From Deltaproteobacteria bacterium (GTDB lineage: Bacteria; Myxococcota_C; UBA6777), in assembly GCA_006226375.1 (NCBI GenBank), contig SBHC01000035.1, forward strand, positions 62,001 to 126,000: DNA of 64,000 bases, given 5' to 3'. The notes under the pieces are model-generated. The model did not search any database. It was not told where the DNA came from and saw nothing but the letters and a program-made list of their open reading frames with translations. A program made the translations under genes and the position numbers. Below are positions 19,164 through 29,158 of the stretch, in pieces. Every line of letters begins with the position of its first letter. Positions within the stretch are counted from its first letter, which is position 1.

Positions 19164-22100
19164 CTAGGGAGTGCCTCGATTTTGTACGAGGTCATTAAAG
19201 TCGTTGAGCGCCCAATCGATGATGGCGGCAACGATGATGCTCATCACAAGGTAATAGATAGCGATCGCGACAAAGGGCGCGAGCGCACCAAACCATATCC
19301 CTAGCACGGTGATGGCTGCGGCTATCGCAAAGAGCATATACGCTAGCCCCCTGGCCATGTCTTTGGCGTTGTCATTGGCGCTGGAGTTGTTGATGGTGCC
19401 CATGATCCCCATCAAATCGACAAGAGCTGCGATAACACCGGCTGCTACAAGGAAGGCTGTCAACGCGGGGAATAAAGCTCCAGCCACAATCATCAGGATG
19501 CCCAAGACAAAGGAGCAGACCCAGGTATCAGCGCAGGGACCTTCGTTCCCACCGCCGGCTCGGCCTCCGCTGATCAGATACCCTGCTGCCCCGGTTTGCT
19601 CGTCTTGTACGATGTAACCCACGCCTTTCCAGTTGCCTTTTTGCATCTCTTTCTGCGAGGTCACGACGGTCTTGCCTGCGGCGACCGCGCTTCGAATGTC
19701 ATTGATGGTTTCTGCAGACAACGATAGCTTGGGTAGAATCGAGTTGATGTTACTTTTCTTGATGCTATAGACAGGAATGTTGTTCTTCGCTGCGTGGCTT
19801 AGCAGGTGCATGGAGGAAACACCGCTGGCCGAGCTTGGATTGGCCGGTCGCAACAACGCTTCCCAGGTGCTGGCTTCCCACGCCGACGCTGCTATTCCTG
19901 TGCTCGACATGTAACGAACTTCGGCCTTTTTGTCGTTGTGATAGGAGACAATGGCGTGGGGGTCGTGGTCGATGTCTGTGGAGAATCCGCCATCCTTTAC
20001 GCTTCGGGGGGTGGCAACAATGAATCCGCTGTAGGTGACAGAGAGGTCGTATCCAAACAGACCCACTGCCGGCTGACGAATGTCGAGGATGTCTTGCTGC
20101 TCGGCGCTGATGCGAGCGTTCATGTCTTGTTGGAACCAGTAGTTCAAGCCGCCCGCTTGCAGCAACGTGCCAAACGTTTTGTGTCGTTCAAGGCCTTGGA
20201 CTTGCTTGTTCTTAAGCTTTTGCTCTACCTCTTCCGCGATCTTTTGTAACTTTTTGGCGTGTTCTTGGGCGATAGCTCCAGGGTTCATCACCACTGCGTT
20301 GTAGGTTCCTGCCACAATGGTGTTGGAGATCCGCTTGTTGATGCCTGGACCCTTCATGTCAATGTTGAACCGGTTGTCGGAGCCCAGCCGTGTGGCGTTT
20401 CCGGTTGCGAGGACCTTACCGTCCAGCGTGATGACAGGCTTAAATTGCAAGGTACTGGGCAACGCTTTGGGCAGCTGACCCGGCGTTTGCGCGGTTTTGG
20501 TGTACTTCTCCAACGTATCCTGGTCCACTTTGGAAGCCGGGTTGTAAGCCAACGCAAGTGACTTGCCTGCGATTTGGTACAGGGGGAGGGTCGTCCGGAA
20601 GTCTGGCGCAGGGTCGCCGCCAAAGCCCCAGGGACCTTTCGGCGCAACCTTCGTGACCACGGCGAGCTGCATGGTGTGACGGACCTTGCTCGGTAGCTCC
20701 GAAACCCGCTGGCCGACAACCTTAACTGTGTAGGGAAGAGAAGCCAGCAAGACGTCGTGTTCAAACGGGAGTACTTCGCGTCCTCCCAATAGCTCATTGC
20801 CCGAAAGCTTGTTCACTTCCACGGCGTTCTTCAGGTTGGTTTGGGCCTTCTTGATGGTGTCCAGGATGTCTTTCGAATCGGGTGCATTGATGGCTCCGTC
20901 AAGGGTATCCTTTTTGACACTGTCACGGGCTTTTTCGATCGGCTTTTTGATGTCCACGCCACTCTTTACGCCGAGGTCAACACCCTTGATGTATTTGTGT
21001 TGCTTGAAGGTGGCATCGAGCGGAATCCAAGTGTCACCTTCCACATGGACTCGCCCTCTTGATGGAACGTAATCGACCCAGGCTTCGACCCAAACATGCT
21101 CCATCTGAATCCACTCTGGTTTTCCGCCTGTGTATACGGTGGTCGCTGGGATTCCTCCAGACGCGAGGGCGCGTCCAACGGCTTCGGAGCTTTTGTCGGT
21201 GAACCGTCCGGCCCAGTTGCGGGCTCGTTCGATGGGAACCTCGACGGTTCCAAAGACATAGCGGGCTGCAATTTTTTGCGACCGAAGCAGCGCAATCAAC
21301 AACGAGGACGTGTCAAAAGCATTGCACTTCCGAGTTTGGCGGCAGTAGTCTGCGCCTTGAATGGAACCATAGTTGGGATAGAAATCGATGTTGGTGCGAA
21401 CCCACTTGAAGATGGCGAGAGGTGTTTTGAGTTGATCGCCGAGAGCCTGAATGCCCGGAGTGATGACCGTTTCTTCCACGCCTTTGGTGTCGTCTTGGGT
21501 GGGCGCTGCGATGGGGATTCCCTCAGGCATCTCCGGCAAACCAAGGAAGTCTGCGTATCCTTTGGTGGAGAGCATGGGAGTTCGGTCCACTGGAGCTAGC
21601 ATCACACGTGGCAGATTGTTCGGATCCAGCGGGGTCTGATGCGAGCGAGGCTGAACGTTCTGCAAGAACGTCTGAAAACGTTCCAGGTCAACCTTGCGAG
21701 CTTGCGCCGAGCGATTGTCCTCGGTCAAGCGGCTGAGGTAGCTTTGAAACAGATCGTACTGCTTTTGGTACTCTTGCTCTTGTTTGGCGAGGCGTTCGAC
21801 CATTTCGTCGGCGATGCCTCGTTTTTTCATATCCTCAGCCATCTCTTGGTAGGCTGCGATATTAAATTTGTGCTCGGTCAACGTTTGTTGCGCCAGGGAT
21901 GCAAACACAACATGGTCGAGGTTGCTGGCTTTGGCTTCGTCGTACTTGGCGAGCTGCTGCTTGACGAGGTCTGTCGCTTTCTGAATCACTCCTGGCATTC
22001 CAGGGCGGTACACAGCCTGGCCTTTGTCGGGTGGAGTCGTTGTTTCCTGCTTTCGGGGCACAGGAGGACGAGTTACGCTGTTTGGACCTTCACACGCCAC

Positions 22101-22175
22101 AAGGGCCAATACCAGTGCCAACAGCCAGGGGAGTGAGCCCCCATACCTTTGCATCACGCGACGCAAGCCAATCAT
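19164..22175 (-). CDS. transglutaminase-like lipoprotein with C-terminal membrane spans
   Basis: 1,003 residues from the ATG of MIGLRRVMQRYGG, supported by ACGGAG upstream. The lipobox LVAC puts the lipidated Cys at 28. The transglutaminase-like fold (about 250-395) shows the Cys-His-Asp triad: Cys284 in RKCNAFDTSS, His360 in EHVWVEAW and Asp387 in PLDATFK. A long middle region is unassigned. The last 130 residues hold about three or four hydrophobic segments (FVLGILMIVAGALFPALTAF and others), unusual for a lipoprotein. Family knowledge: such domains act as proteases or crosslinkers. Inference: an envelope-attached enzyme acting on surface proteins, possibly the giant protein encoded downstream. 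Confidence 0.87.
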   Translation of the reverse strand: MIGLRRVMQRYGGSLPWLLALVLALVACEGPNSVTRPPVPRKQETTTPPDKGQAVYRPGMPGVIQKATDLVKQQLAKYDEAKASNLDHVVFASLAQQTLTEHKFNIAAYQEMAEDMKKRGIADEMVERLAKQEQEYQKQYDLFQSYLSRLTEDNRSAQARKVDLERFQTFLQNVQPRSHQTPLDPNNLPRVMLAPVDRTPMLSTKGYADFLGLPEMPEGIPIAAPTQDDTKGVEETVITPGIQALGDQLKTPLAIFKWVRTNIDFYPNYGSIQGADYCRQTRKCNAFDTSSLLIALLRSQKIAARYVFGTVEVPIERARNWAGRFTDKSSEAVGRALASGGIPATTVYTGGKPEWIQMEHVWVEAWVDYVPSRGRVHVEGDTWIPLDATFKQHKYIKGVDLGVKSGVDIKKPIEKARDSVKKDTLDGAINAPDSKDILDTIKKAQTNLKNAVEVNKLSGNELLGGREVLPFEHDVLLASLPYTVKVVGQRVSELPSKVRHTMQLAVVTKVAPKGPWGFGGDPAPDFRTTLPLYQIAGKSLALAYNPASKVDQDTLEKYTKTAQTPGQLPKALPSTLQFKPVITLDGKVLATGNATRLGSDNRFNIDMKGPGINKRISNTIVAGTYNAVVMNPGAIAQEHAKKLQKIAEEVEQKLKNKQVQGLERHKTFGTLLQAGGLNYWFQQDMNARISAEQQDILDIRQPAVGLFGYDLSVTYSGFIVATPRSVKDGGFSTDIDHDPHAIVSYHNDKKAEVRYMSSTGIAASAWEASTWEALLRPANPSSASGVSSMHLLSHAAKNNIPVYSIKKSNINSILPKLSLSAETINDIRSAVAAGKTVVTSQKEMQKGNWKGVGYIVQDEQTGAAGYLISGGRAGGGNEGPCADTWVCSFVLGILMIVAGALFPALTAFLVAAGVIAALVDLMGIMGTINNSSANDNAKDMARGLAYMLFAIAAAITVLGIWFGALAPFVAIAIYYLVMSIIVAAIIDWALNDFNDLVQNRGTP

Positions 22176-22378
22176 GTCTGTCTCCGTTGTGTTGTAAGTG
22201 TTCTCATCCAGAAGAGAAATCAAAGAAAGCACAACAAGTACCCAAGATACTTGGTGAAGCATCAGGACCTATGTGCGTGGTGTTTCGCTTTTTGTCTACA
22301 AATGTAGAGTCATACAAGACTTGTATGGTCTCGCCCAATCTACCACTTTTTTATTGAGCAAGAAACCCTCAGGCCTTT

Positions 22379-23821
22379 TCAACCCACAGGATAACGCATC
22401 TCTACAACAGATTGAGCGTTTTGTACTACTTGAAAGACCTCGCGAAGGCGGCTTCGCTCAAAGAGAGAAAGAGACTTGGGTGACAGGTGGTTGTGTGAAG
22501 ACAATTGCTCTTGTGTCTGTTGAGCATGGAGACGAAGTCGTACGCGAGAGAGGAACTCCAACGCTTCTAGCAAGTTTGCTCCGTCGTTCTTGTTCAGTTG
22601 TCCTTGTTCGATGCTTTGTTCCAAGCGCTCGTAGGTGTTGATGGCTGCAAGGCCGAGCGAAAGGCTGTGCACCCTCGCCAGATCCACAATCGGTGTAAGT
22701 CCTTGTTGTTTTAAGTCGAGTGTTCCTTTGTGAGGTCCACTTCTCTTGAGACTTAATCGACGAAACCAGCCAAGTGGGGGGCGAAAGGTCAGCGCGTTGT
22801 GGGCCATGTGAGCAAGAAAGATGGTTTGACCTGGAGTGTTCTGCCGCACTTCTGTCATCAACGCTTCCAACAGATGAGCAGGGTCGTGCAGGGCTCGCAT
22901 ATCAAAGAAGATGCTCACATGAAGCAAGTCATCGGGGGTGGCTTTTTGGATCCATTGAGAAAACAAAGACTGCCACTCTACAAGAGGACGACGCCACTCT
23001 GGGTTCGTCGCCATGATGTTTCCTGGACAATACACAAAGCCGCATTGGTTCAAGGCGTCAGAGACAAAGGTTGCAAGGTTGTGGAAGTAGCGTCCTTGCT
23101 CCGGGTCTGGAGGTTCCGCAAGGATCAGGGCGTTGTCTTGGTCGGAGAAGCTAGACTGCTCACGGCGAGCCTGTGAGCCAGCGACGACCCAGGCGTAGGG
23201 AAAGGGTGGTGGACCGAACTGGGCTTCTGCAAGCTGCAAGAGTTGGAGATGCAATGTATCGGTGAGGGTGCTGATGAGTTGTCCTATGTTTCGGGCGGGT
23301 GTATGGGCTTCTACAAGTTTGATTAGCAACGAAGGGATGCGCTGCGCCAAGCTGACCAAGCCATCCACTGTGGTTTGTTTCCGCATGTCTCCCACGAGAA
23401 ACACGGGGCTGTTGCTTTGGAATCGTAACAGGTCGTTGGCTGTCACCAACCCTTGGATTGTATCCCCCTGAGTCAGTGGAAGATGGTGGATGTTGTGCTG
23501 GGCCATGAACATCATCGCTTCCAGGACCGTTGTCTGGGCGGGGAGGGTGTGTGGCTGCGTCGTCATCACCGAGCGAAGGGGTCTGTCGGAGTCAAAACCT
23601 CCTGCCAAAACGCGAGTTCTCATGTCGCGATCGGTAACGATACCAACAAGCTCTCCCTCCTCCATGACCAACAAGGACGAAACGCCCTGGCTTGTCATAT
23701 GTTGAGCGGCTTCTCTGACTGTCGAGGTTGCTTCGCACATCACCGGTGCTCGCTTGTTCAACGTGGAAAGCGAAGTGTGGATGAGGGACTGCCCCGATAA
23801 AGCGGGAGATCTTGTGCTCAT
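22379..23821 (-). CDS. CBS-domain DUF294-type nucleotidyltransferase-like protein
   Basis: 480 residues. Two CBS domains (about 18-135) contain VGIVTDRDMRTRVL and IQGLVTANDLL. A nucleotidyltransferase-like domain (about 150-320) has the AGSQARREQSSFSDQDNALI segment, matching the GS...R.E....DQD pattern of the DUF294/GlnD-like group. The putative substrate-binding helical domain fills the C-terminus. The cyclic-nucleotide domain that often precedes CBS in this family is absent. Probably a cytoplasmic, adenine-nucleotide-sensing signal protein (family knowledge); its target is unknown. It diverges from the SNF2 gene across about 206 bp. Confidence 0.9.
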   Translation of the reverse strand: MSTRSPALSGQSLIHTSLSTLNKRAPVMCEATSTVREAAQHMTSQGVSSLLVMEEGELVGIVTDRDMRTRVLAGGFDSDRPLRSVMTTQPHTLPAQTTVLEAMMFMAQHNIHHLPLTQGDTIQGLVTANDLLRFQSNSPVFLVGDMRKQTTVDGLVSLAQRIPSLLIKLVEAHTPARNIGQLISTLTDTLHLQLLQLAEAQFGPPPFPYAWVVAGSQARREQSSFSDQDNALILAEPPDPEQGRYFHNLATFVSDALNQCGFVYCPGNIMATNPEWRRPLVEWQSLFSQWIQKATPDDLLHVSIFFDMRALHDPAHLLEALMTEVRQNTPGQTIFLAHMAHNALTFRPPLGWFRRLSLKRSGPHKGTLDLKQQGLTPIVDLARVHSLSLGLAAINTYERLEQSIEQGQLNKNDGANLLEALEFLSRVRLRLHAQQTQEQLSSHNHLSPKSLSLFERSRLREVFQVVQNAQSVVEMRYPVG

Positions 23822-24027
23822 GTTCTTTCACTCGGACGAAGGAAAAGGTTCTTTGGCGTTTGGGTTGTTGCTTGAACTTGCTCCTGGCTAGGTGCTTGTT
23901 TTAATCTATCGATTGTTGAGCGTCGATGCGTTGATCCAGGTCAACACATTGGCTTGACTCCCCTATCAATCTACCGTACTCCTTGGTGCTCCAAAAGGAA
24001 ACGAACGCAAAAGGAGTGGCGACGGCG

Positions 24028-26709
24028 ATGGAGTTACAACTTACCCCTTTGGGTCACCTGGTGAGTGTTTGGGAAGAGCATGACGAGGGAAACGAGGTGT
24101 TGGACTCCCTCCATCAGTCCTTTGAGGCCGACTGGCGGGAAGGTTTGTTTCGGCTGGGCGCTGAAAAGGTGAAGGACGGTCACTCTTCAACCTTACGTTA
24201 TTGGCGAAGCTTTGCGGAGGCGTATCTTACTTCGTTGTGTCACCAGGTTGACGAACAGGAAGAGTGGGACGTCGAGGACATCTCTCCAGCCGAATTGTTG
24301 AGCTTCTATTTCTCTGCGCCGCCGATGATGGGTGGTGAGTACCTGACCGAAAAGGTTCTTCATCAGATCTGGGAAGCCTTGGACGACTGGACCTACCAGG
24401 CTGTGTCTGAGGAAGAGAGTCTTTCTTCTTTTTTGGGAGAATGGGCTCCCTTGTGGAACCAGGTTGGACGAGTGTGTTTTCACTTGGCCGAAAACAAAAA
24501 GAACCCAGACCTACCCTTTGCATTCTTGGCAACCTATTCCACTGGCCTCGGAGCTTCAGGACAAGTCAAGCACCTTCCAATGGGTCGGGCGCTCAAAGAA
24601 TATTCTGGTAAGCAGAACAAGGCCCGCTTGATTAACTTGCTCACTCCTGTGTTGAAAGCTTCGGAGACGTGTCCTTGGGTCAAAGAACTGATCGACTCTG
24701 GCGGTTTGTACAAGCCGATGGCGTGGCCTCCTGAGAACGCCTACGAGTTTCTTCTGAGCGTCCCCGAGTTGGAGCAAAGCGGTCTCACCGTCCGTCTTCC
24801 CGACTGGTGGAAAAAGCGACCTCGACCGAAGGTGTCGGTCACGATTGGTGAGAAAAAACAATCGAGCTTGGGGGCCGAAGCTGTCCTTGACTTTGATGTT
24901 TCGGTGGCGCTTGGTGCTCAGGTTCTTAGCCGTGAAGAGCTGGAAGAACTGCTCAACGGAGAAGACGGTCTCGTTTACTTCAAAGGGCAGTGGGTGGAGG
25001 TCGATCACGACAAACTTCAGGAAGCGATCGAACATTGGGATGCGGTGCGGGAAGACGCCGCGGATGGCGAGATCTCTTTCATCGAAGGGATGCGTCTGTT
25101 GGCTGGGGCGTCGTCGGACCTTCAATCGGATGAGTTTGACGAAGACGAAAAGCCTTGGGCTCATGTCCAGGCTGGCTCGGCCATGCAAGAACTTCTGGAC
25201 CAATTGCGCAGTCCTGAGCAGATCAAGAGTCTTCGCAAGATCAAGGGCCTGAATGCTACCTTACGACCCTACCAGGAAAAAGGTGTCGCGTGGTTGGCCC
25301 TTCTCACAGAGCTTGGTCTTGGTGCCTGTCTGGCCGATGATATGGGGCTGGGCAAAACCATTCAGGTGCTGTCGCTGTTGCTTCACTTCCAACAAAAGCG
25401 AAAAAAGTTTCCACCTTCGTTGTTGGTGGTCCCTGCTTCTTTGTTGGGGAACTGGAAAAACGAAGCGGAGAAGTTTGCTCCTTCGTTGCAGCTGTTGATG
25501 TTACACACATCGGAGATCCCGCGTGCTACCTTGGATGCTATCGGTGAAGAACCGGATAGCTATCTGGATAACATCGACCTGGTTGTTACAACCTATTCCA
25601 TGTTGTACCGCCAGGAGTGGCTGGCCACACATCCATGGCATCTTGTGATTCTTGATGAAGCTCAGGCGATTAAAAACCCTGGCACTCGACAAACTCGTTC
25701 GGCGAAGAAGCTCTTGGCTTCCTCACGCATTGCCTTAACAGGAACACCTGTGGAGAACCGTCTGGGTGATTTGTGGTCGTTGTTTGACTTCATTAATCCA
25801 GGGCTGCTCGGCTCAAGCAAAGTCTTCAAAAAGTTCATCAAAGACCTACAGGAGCGAGAGCGCGACCAGTTTGCGCCGCTGCGTCAGTTGGTGAGTCCCT
25901 ACATTCTTCGCAGGATGAAGACGGACCCTACCATCATCTCGGATCTTCCGGACAAAACCGAGATGACGCGTTACTGTGAACTGACGAAGCAGCAGGTCAA
26001 GCTTTACAAAGGGGTCGTGGATGCGATGGCCGAAGCCTTGAGCGCTGAAGATCCGCCTGAAGGGATACAGCGCAAGGGTTTGGTGCTGCAGTCGCTGATG
26101 CGGCTTAAGCAAATCTGTAACCACCCCAGTCAGGTTTCAGGCGATGGTGAGTTTGACCCCAAGCACAGCGGGAAGTTTGCACAGCTTGCAGAGATCTGTG
26201 AGGAGCTGGCGTCTCGCCAGGAGAAGGTTCTTATCTTTACGCAGTTTCGCGAGATCATCGATGCCTTAGAAGAGTATTTGGCAGAGATCTTCTCTCGGCC
26301 AGGGCTGGTGTTGCACGGTGGAACGTCTGTAAAGAAAAGGAAAGGCTTGGTCAAGGATTTCCAGGCTGAGGATGGACCTCCCTTCTTCATTCTGTCGCTC
26401 AAAGCAGGTGGAACTGGGTTGAACCTGACAGCAGCCAACCACGTGATTCACTTTGACAGGTGGTGGAACCCTGCGGTGGAAAACCAGGCCACAGACCGCG
26501 CGTTTCGGATCGGACAAAAGCGCAACGTTCTGGTCCATAAGTTTGTGACCAGCGGAACCATCGAGGAACGCATTGACGCCTTGATTCGCGAAAAACAAGA
26601 ACTGGCCGATGAGATCTTATCGGGTGAGCAAGAGGTCAATGTCACTGAACTTTCTAACGAAGACTTGCTGGACCTTGTGCGTCTTGACGTAACCCGCGCA
26701 ACTTTCTAA
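24028..26709 (+). CDS. SNF2-family DNA helicase/translocase
   Basis: 893 residues from the ATG giving MELQLTPLGHL, with AGGAG 11 nt upstream; a TTG 15 codons earlier is possible. The N-terminal half matches the bacterial SNF2-associated domain region. The motor follows: Walker A DDMGLGKT, motif II DEAQ, motif III LTGTPVENR, and the C-lobe with the motif V-VI segment DRWWNPAVENQATDRAFRIG. It is an ATP-dependent dsDNA translocase that probably remodels protein-DNA complexes. A SWIM-zinc-finger gene follows after 60 bp, a pairing well known for this bacterial SNF2 group, so the two likely work together. Confidence 0.95.
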   Translation: MELQLTPLGHLVSVWEEHDEGNEVLDSLHQSFEADWREGLFRLGAEKVKDGHSSTLRYWRSFAEAYLTSLCHQVDEQEEWDVEDISPAELLSFYFSAPPMMGGEYLTEKVLHQIWEALDDWTYQAVSEEESLSSFLGEWAPLWNQVGRVCFHLAENKKNPDLPFAFLATYSTGLGASGQVKHLPMGRALKEYSGKQNKARLINLLTPVLKASETCPWVKELIDSGGLYKPMAWPPENAYEFLLSVPELEQSGLTVRLPDWWKKRPRPKVSVTIGEKKQSSLGAEAVLDFDVSVALGAQVLSREELEELLNGEDGLVYFKGQWVEVDHDKLQEAIEHWDAVREDAADGEISFIEGMRLLAGASSDLQSDEFDEDEKPWAHVQAGSAMQELLDQLRSPEQIKSLRKIKGLNATLRPYQEKGVAWLALLTELGLGACLADDMGLGKTIQVLSLLLHFQQKRKKFPPSLLVVPASLLGNWKNEAEKFAPSLQLLMLHTSEIPRATLDAIGEEPDSYLDNIDLVVTTYSMLYRQEWLATHPWHLVILDEAQAIKNPGTRQTRSAKKLLASSRIALTGTPVENRLGDLWSLFDFINPGLLGSSKVFKKFIKDLQERERDQFAPLRQLVSPYILRRMKTDPTIISDLPDKTEMTRYCELTKQQVKLYKGVVDAMAEALSAEDPPEGIQRKGLVLQSLMRLKQICNHPSQVSGDGEFDPKHSGKFAQLAEICEELASRQEKVLIFTQFREIIDALEEYLAEIFSRPGLVLHGGTSVKKRKGLVKDFQAEDGPPFFILSLKAGGTGLNLTAANHVIHFDRWWNPAVENQATDRAFRIGQKRNVLVHKFVTSGTIEERIDALIREKQELADEILSGEQEVNVTELSNEDLLDLVRLDVTRATF

Positions 26710-26769
26710 GGTCATAGTGTTTGATTTCGCCCCGAGTCTGCTGTCTCTGTTGGGAAAAGGTGGTGTCTG

Positions 26770-28263
26770 ATGGCGTATTACGGTGAATGGGCTCCTTACG
26801 TTACAGTCGGTGATAAAAAGGCCAAGGCCCTAAAGAAAATGGAGAAGCTCCAAAAGAAGGGGAAGCGTATCTACCCTGTGGAGGAGTTTCGGGGCCGAAC
26901 CATCGCGAAGAGTTTTTGGGGGAACGGCTGGTGTGAGCACCTGGAGTCCTTCTCGGATTTCAGCAACCGGCTCCCACGGGGAAGTCGTTATGTGAAGAAT
27001 GGATCCGTCGTTCACCTGGATATCCTTCCCGGCGAAATCGAAGCTTGGGTTGCAGGCTCAGAGCCTTATGAGGTCACCGTCTCTATCGAGCCCTTACCCG
27101 ACAAGACCTGGGAACGCATCAAAGAGCAATGCACCGGAGAAATTGGTTCCATCCTTGAGCTTCTACAAGGCAACATCTCCAAGGATGTCATGGCCATTGT
27201 AAGCAACAAGAACAAAGGTCTGTTTCCCAAACCCAAAGAGATATCGTTTCGTTGCAGTTGCCCCGACTCTGCTTCCATGTGCAAGCATATCGCAGCTGTT
27301 TTGTACGGTGTGGGGCGTCGCCTGGATACAGAGCCTGAGCTGCTCTTTACATTGCGAAACGTTGACCCTCAGGAGCTGATAGAGGGAGGTGTTGCGCTGC
27401 CCGACTTCGAGACCCAAAGCGAACTGGACGGCGAAGACCTGGGTGATCTCTTTGGCATCGACATCGATTTGGATGACGAGCCCCAAGAGGTCCCAGCAAG
27501 TACAACCAAGAAAGCCTCCAAGAAAAAGACCAAGGCAAAAACTTCCAAGAAGAAGGCTGTCGCCAAGAAGAAAGCCTCAACCAAGAAAAAGGCTGTTGCG
27601 AAGAAGAAAGCTTCAGCAAAAAAGATAGCTGGGAAGAAAACAAGTTCAAAGAAGAAGGTGGCTTCCAGCAAAAAGCGCGTCATTGCGAAGAAGAAGGTTG
27701 TGGGTCAGAAAAAGGCAACGGTGACGTCGGTGGACAGCCAAGAGCCCATCCTGGAAGTGAAGCCAACAACAAAGAAGAAAGCTTCAACGAAAAAGAAGGC
27801 TGTTTCGAAGAAGAAAGCTTCAACGAAAAAGAAAACCAGCTCAAAGAAGAAAGTTGTCACCAAGAAGAAAGTAGCTACAGGTAAAAAGAAAGCCACGGCC
27901 AAAAAGAAGACGGCTGCAACCAAGAAAAAGGCGACGAAGAAGACGGTAGCGAAGAAGAGTACGACTCGGAAGAAGCGAGCGGTGCGAAAGACAACGGCGG
28001 CGCAGCGTCGTTTGGTGCAGGAGCATGCGGCCGCGTTTGATTCGGCTGTTGTGGACAAAACGATGCAACGAATGCGTCCAACAGGTGCTTCGATCCAGCG
28101 GCTTCGTGGAAAACTTAAGCTATCGATTGCTGAGTTTGCTGAGGAGCTTGGCGTTACTGTTGCGACGGTGTATCGGTGGGAGGCTTCGGAGGAGAGGTTG
28201 ACCCTTCGTTCTCGGCCGCTCCGTGCTTTGGCCGTCCTGAACCTTCAGGCCAAGTCAAAATAG
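26770..28263 (+). CDS. SWIM zinc-finger protein with histone-H1-like Lys tail and C-terminal HTH
   Basis: 497 residues. The N-terminal region (about 1-158) is the usual partner of bacterial SNF2 proteins. The SWIM finger is intact: Cys162, Cys164, Cys171 and His173 in CSCPDSASMCKH. About 245-425 is almost only Lys, Ala, Ser and Thr, with KKKASTKKKAV-type repeats like histone H1 tails. The last 60 residues form an XRE-like HTH (SIAEFAEELGVTVATVYRWE). Inference: it binds DNA at two levels, non-specifically through the tail and perhaps specifically through the HTH, and recruits the SNF2 motor. AAGGTGG precedes the ATG. The tail length may vary between strains because the DNA repeats. Confidence 0.93.
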   Translation: MAYYGEWAPYVTVGDKKAKALKKMEKLQKKGKRIYPVEEFRGRTIAKSFWGNGWCEHLESFSDFSNRLPRGSRYVKNGSVVHLDILPGEIEAWVAGSEPYEVTVSIEPLPDKTWERIKEQCTGEIGSILELLQGNISKDVMAIVSNKNKGLFPKPKEISFRCSCPDSASMCKHIAAVLYGVGRRLDTEPELLFTLRNVDPQELIEGGVALPDFETQSELDGEDLGDLFGIDIDLDDEPQEVPASTTKKASKKKTKAKTSKKKAVAKKKASTKKKAVAKKKASAKKIAGKKTSSKKKVASSKKRVIAKKKVVGQKKATVTSVDSQEPILEVKPTTKKKASTKKKAVSKKKASTKKKTSSKKKVVTKKKVATGKKKATAKKKTAATKKKATKKTVAKKSTTRKKRAVRKTTAAQRRLVQEHAAAFDSAVVDKTMQRMRPTGASIQRLRGKLKLSIAEFAEELGVTVATVYRWEASEERLTLRSRPLRALAVLNLQAKSK

Positions 28264-28282
28264 GTGGTCATTCATTGCGTTT

Positions 28283-28324
28283 GTTGACTGTCTTTGTTGG
28301 GACGTAGATGTGTTGCTAGTCAAC
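28283..28324. repeat. inverted repeat between convergent genes
   Basis: GTTGACT (28283-28289) and AGTCAAC (28318-28324) form 7-bp arms around a 28-nt loop, covering the stop codon of the minus-strand gene. It could help end transcription from both sides, but there is no T-tract on either strand. Confidence 0.3.
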
Positions 28325-29065
28325 TTTGCAACAACTGACTCTACAAATGAACGGGCTGTTCTTTTGGTTGACACCGCATTGCCAGTAATTTTGACCTGAA
28401 GTGCTGTTGAGTCCGATGTTGTAGATCACCTTTGTATCGGCCTTCGATCCTTTTGCGCTAACGATGTCGATGCCTCCACCCGTTGCGATATATCCTGACT
28501 TGCAGTGTAGAGTCAGACCTGTGTGTGTGGAGCTTTTTTGTGCATTTGTATCTAAGGGCTTGTCGCTTTGTTGTGTGAGTGTGTAACAACTGAGCTTACT
28601 CGACACAACATAAGGAGAGGCCGAGATCTTCTGCTTGGACAAGGTTTGTTTGTCCACCATAAGACCAATCCATACCTCTGTATGTTTCTTTAGCACATCC
28701 ACACAATCGGTTTGGGTTAGCGGGAGTTTGAAGCGTCCTTTGATGAAGGTTATGCTGGGGGAGCTTCCTTTGCATGTCGTAGCAGTCGAGTCATTGGGAG
28801 CATAGAGAGTGTAGTCCACTGGGTACGAACCATTGAGCGGCTTGCCACCTTTTTCAAGGTATCCTGAGTAGACCAGTGGGTTCGTGGAAGGGTATCCTCC
28901 TGCAGCAAGAAAGCCAATTCCACCCAAGAGAAGAAACAAAGCACACGAGCTCAGTCCCATGCGCCATGCTCGGAACGAACGTCGACGTTGCAAAAGCTGA
29001 GCTTCCAGCATCTCAAACTTGTGTTGCAAAGCCTGCCATTCGTCGTGGGAGGGGTGGTTCTGCAT
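28316..29065 (-). CDS. type II membrane protein, YSGYLE family member 1 (C-domain with GYxATGGG)
   Basis: 249 residues: a short helical N-terminus, basic residues, one membrane span (GLSSCALFLLLGGIGFLAAG), then an exported part. Residues of about 64-150 form the shared module: LVYSGYLEKGGKPLNG, then IKGRFKLPL, then KISASPY. It resembles the widespread YQGRL...G.PLNG..PYA module of bacterial surface proteins (family knowledge). The C-terminal domain has HCKSGYIATGGGI and ends in SCCKVD. The N-module is closest to member 4, but the C-domain is closest to member 2, so the gene is a mosaic. A copy of the bipartite element lies upstream at 29131-29158. The function is unknown; surface display or binding is likely. 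Confidence 0.85.
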   Translation of the reverse strand: MQNHPSHDEWQALQHKFEMLEAQLLQRRRSFRAWRMGLSSCALFLLLGGIGFLAAGGYPSTNPLVYSGYLEKGGKPLNGSYPVDYTLYAPNDSTATTCKGSSPSITFIKGRFKLPLTQTDCVDVLKKHTEVWIGLMVDKQTLSKQKISASPYVVSSKLSCYTLTQQSDKPLDTNAQKSSTHTGLTLHCKSGYIATGGGIDIVSAKGSKADTKVIYNIGLNSTSGQNYWQCGVNQKNSPFICRVSCCKVD

Positions 29066-29130
29066 AGGTTGACCCTTTCGCTGTGTTGATTGTGTTCCAG
29101 TGGAATGGTTGCATCGGTTTGGATACGAAA

Positions 29131-29158
29131 GGCAACATGGGTAGGGCTTGGATCAGGC
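29131..29158 (-). promoter_or_regulatory. bipartite element GCCTGATCCA-N13-TTGCC, copy B
   Basis: On the minus strand GCCTGATCCA (29158-29149) is followed after exactly 13 nt by TTGCC (29135-29131). It lies 66 bp before the start of family member 1. It shares sequence and spacing with three other copies in the window. Confidence 0.6.

Noticed and set aside
23928-23960. GTTGATCCAGG upstream of the SNF2 gene as a fifth copy of the element
   Set aside because: Only part of the first box matches and no [AT]TGCC follows at the right distance.
27705-28058. minus-strand Phe-rich frame
   Set aside because: It is the antisense of the Lys-rich histone-like tail (AAG read as CTT/TTC).
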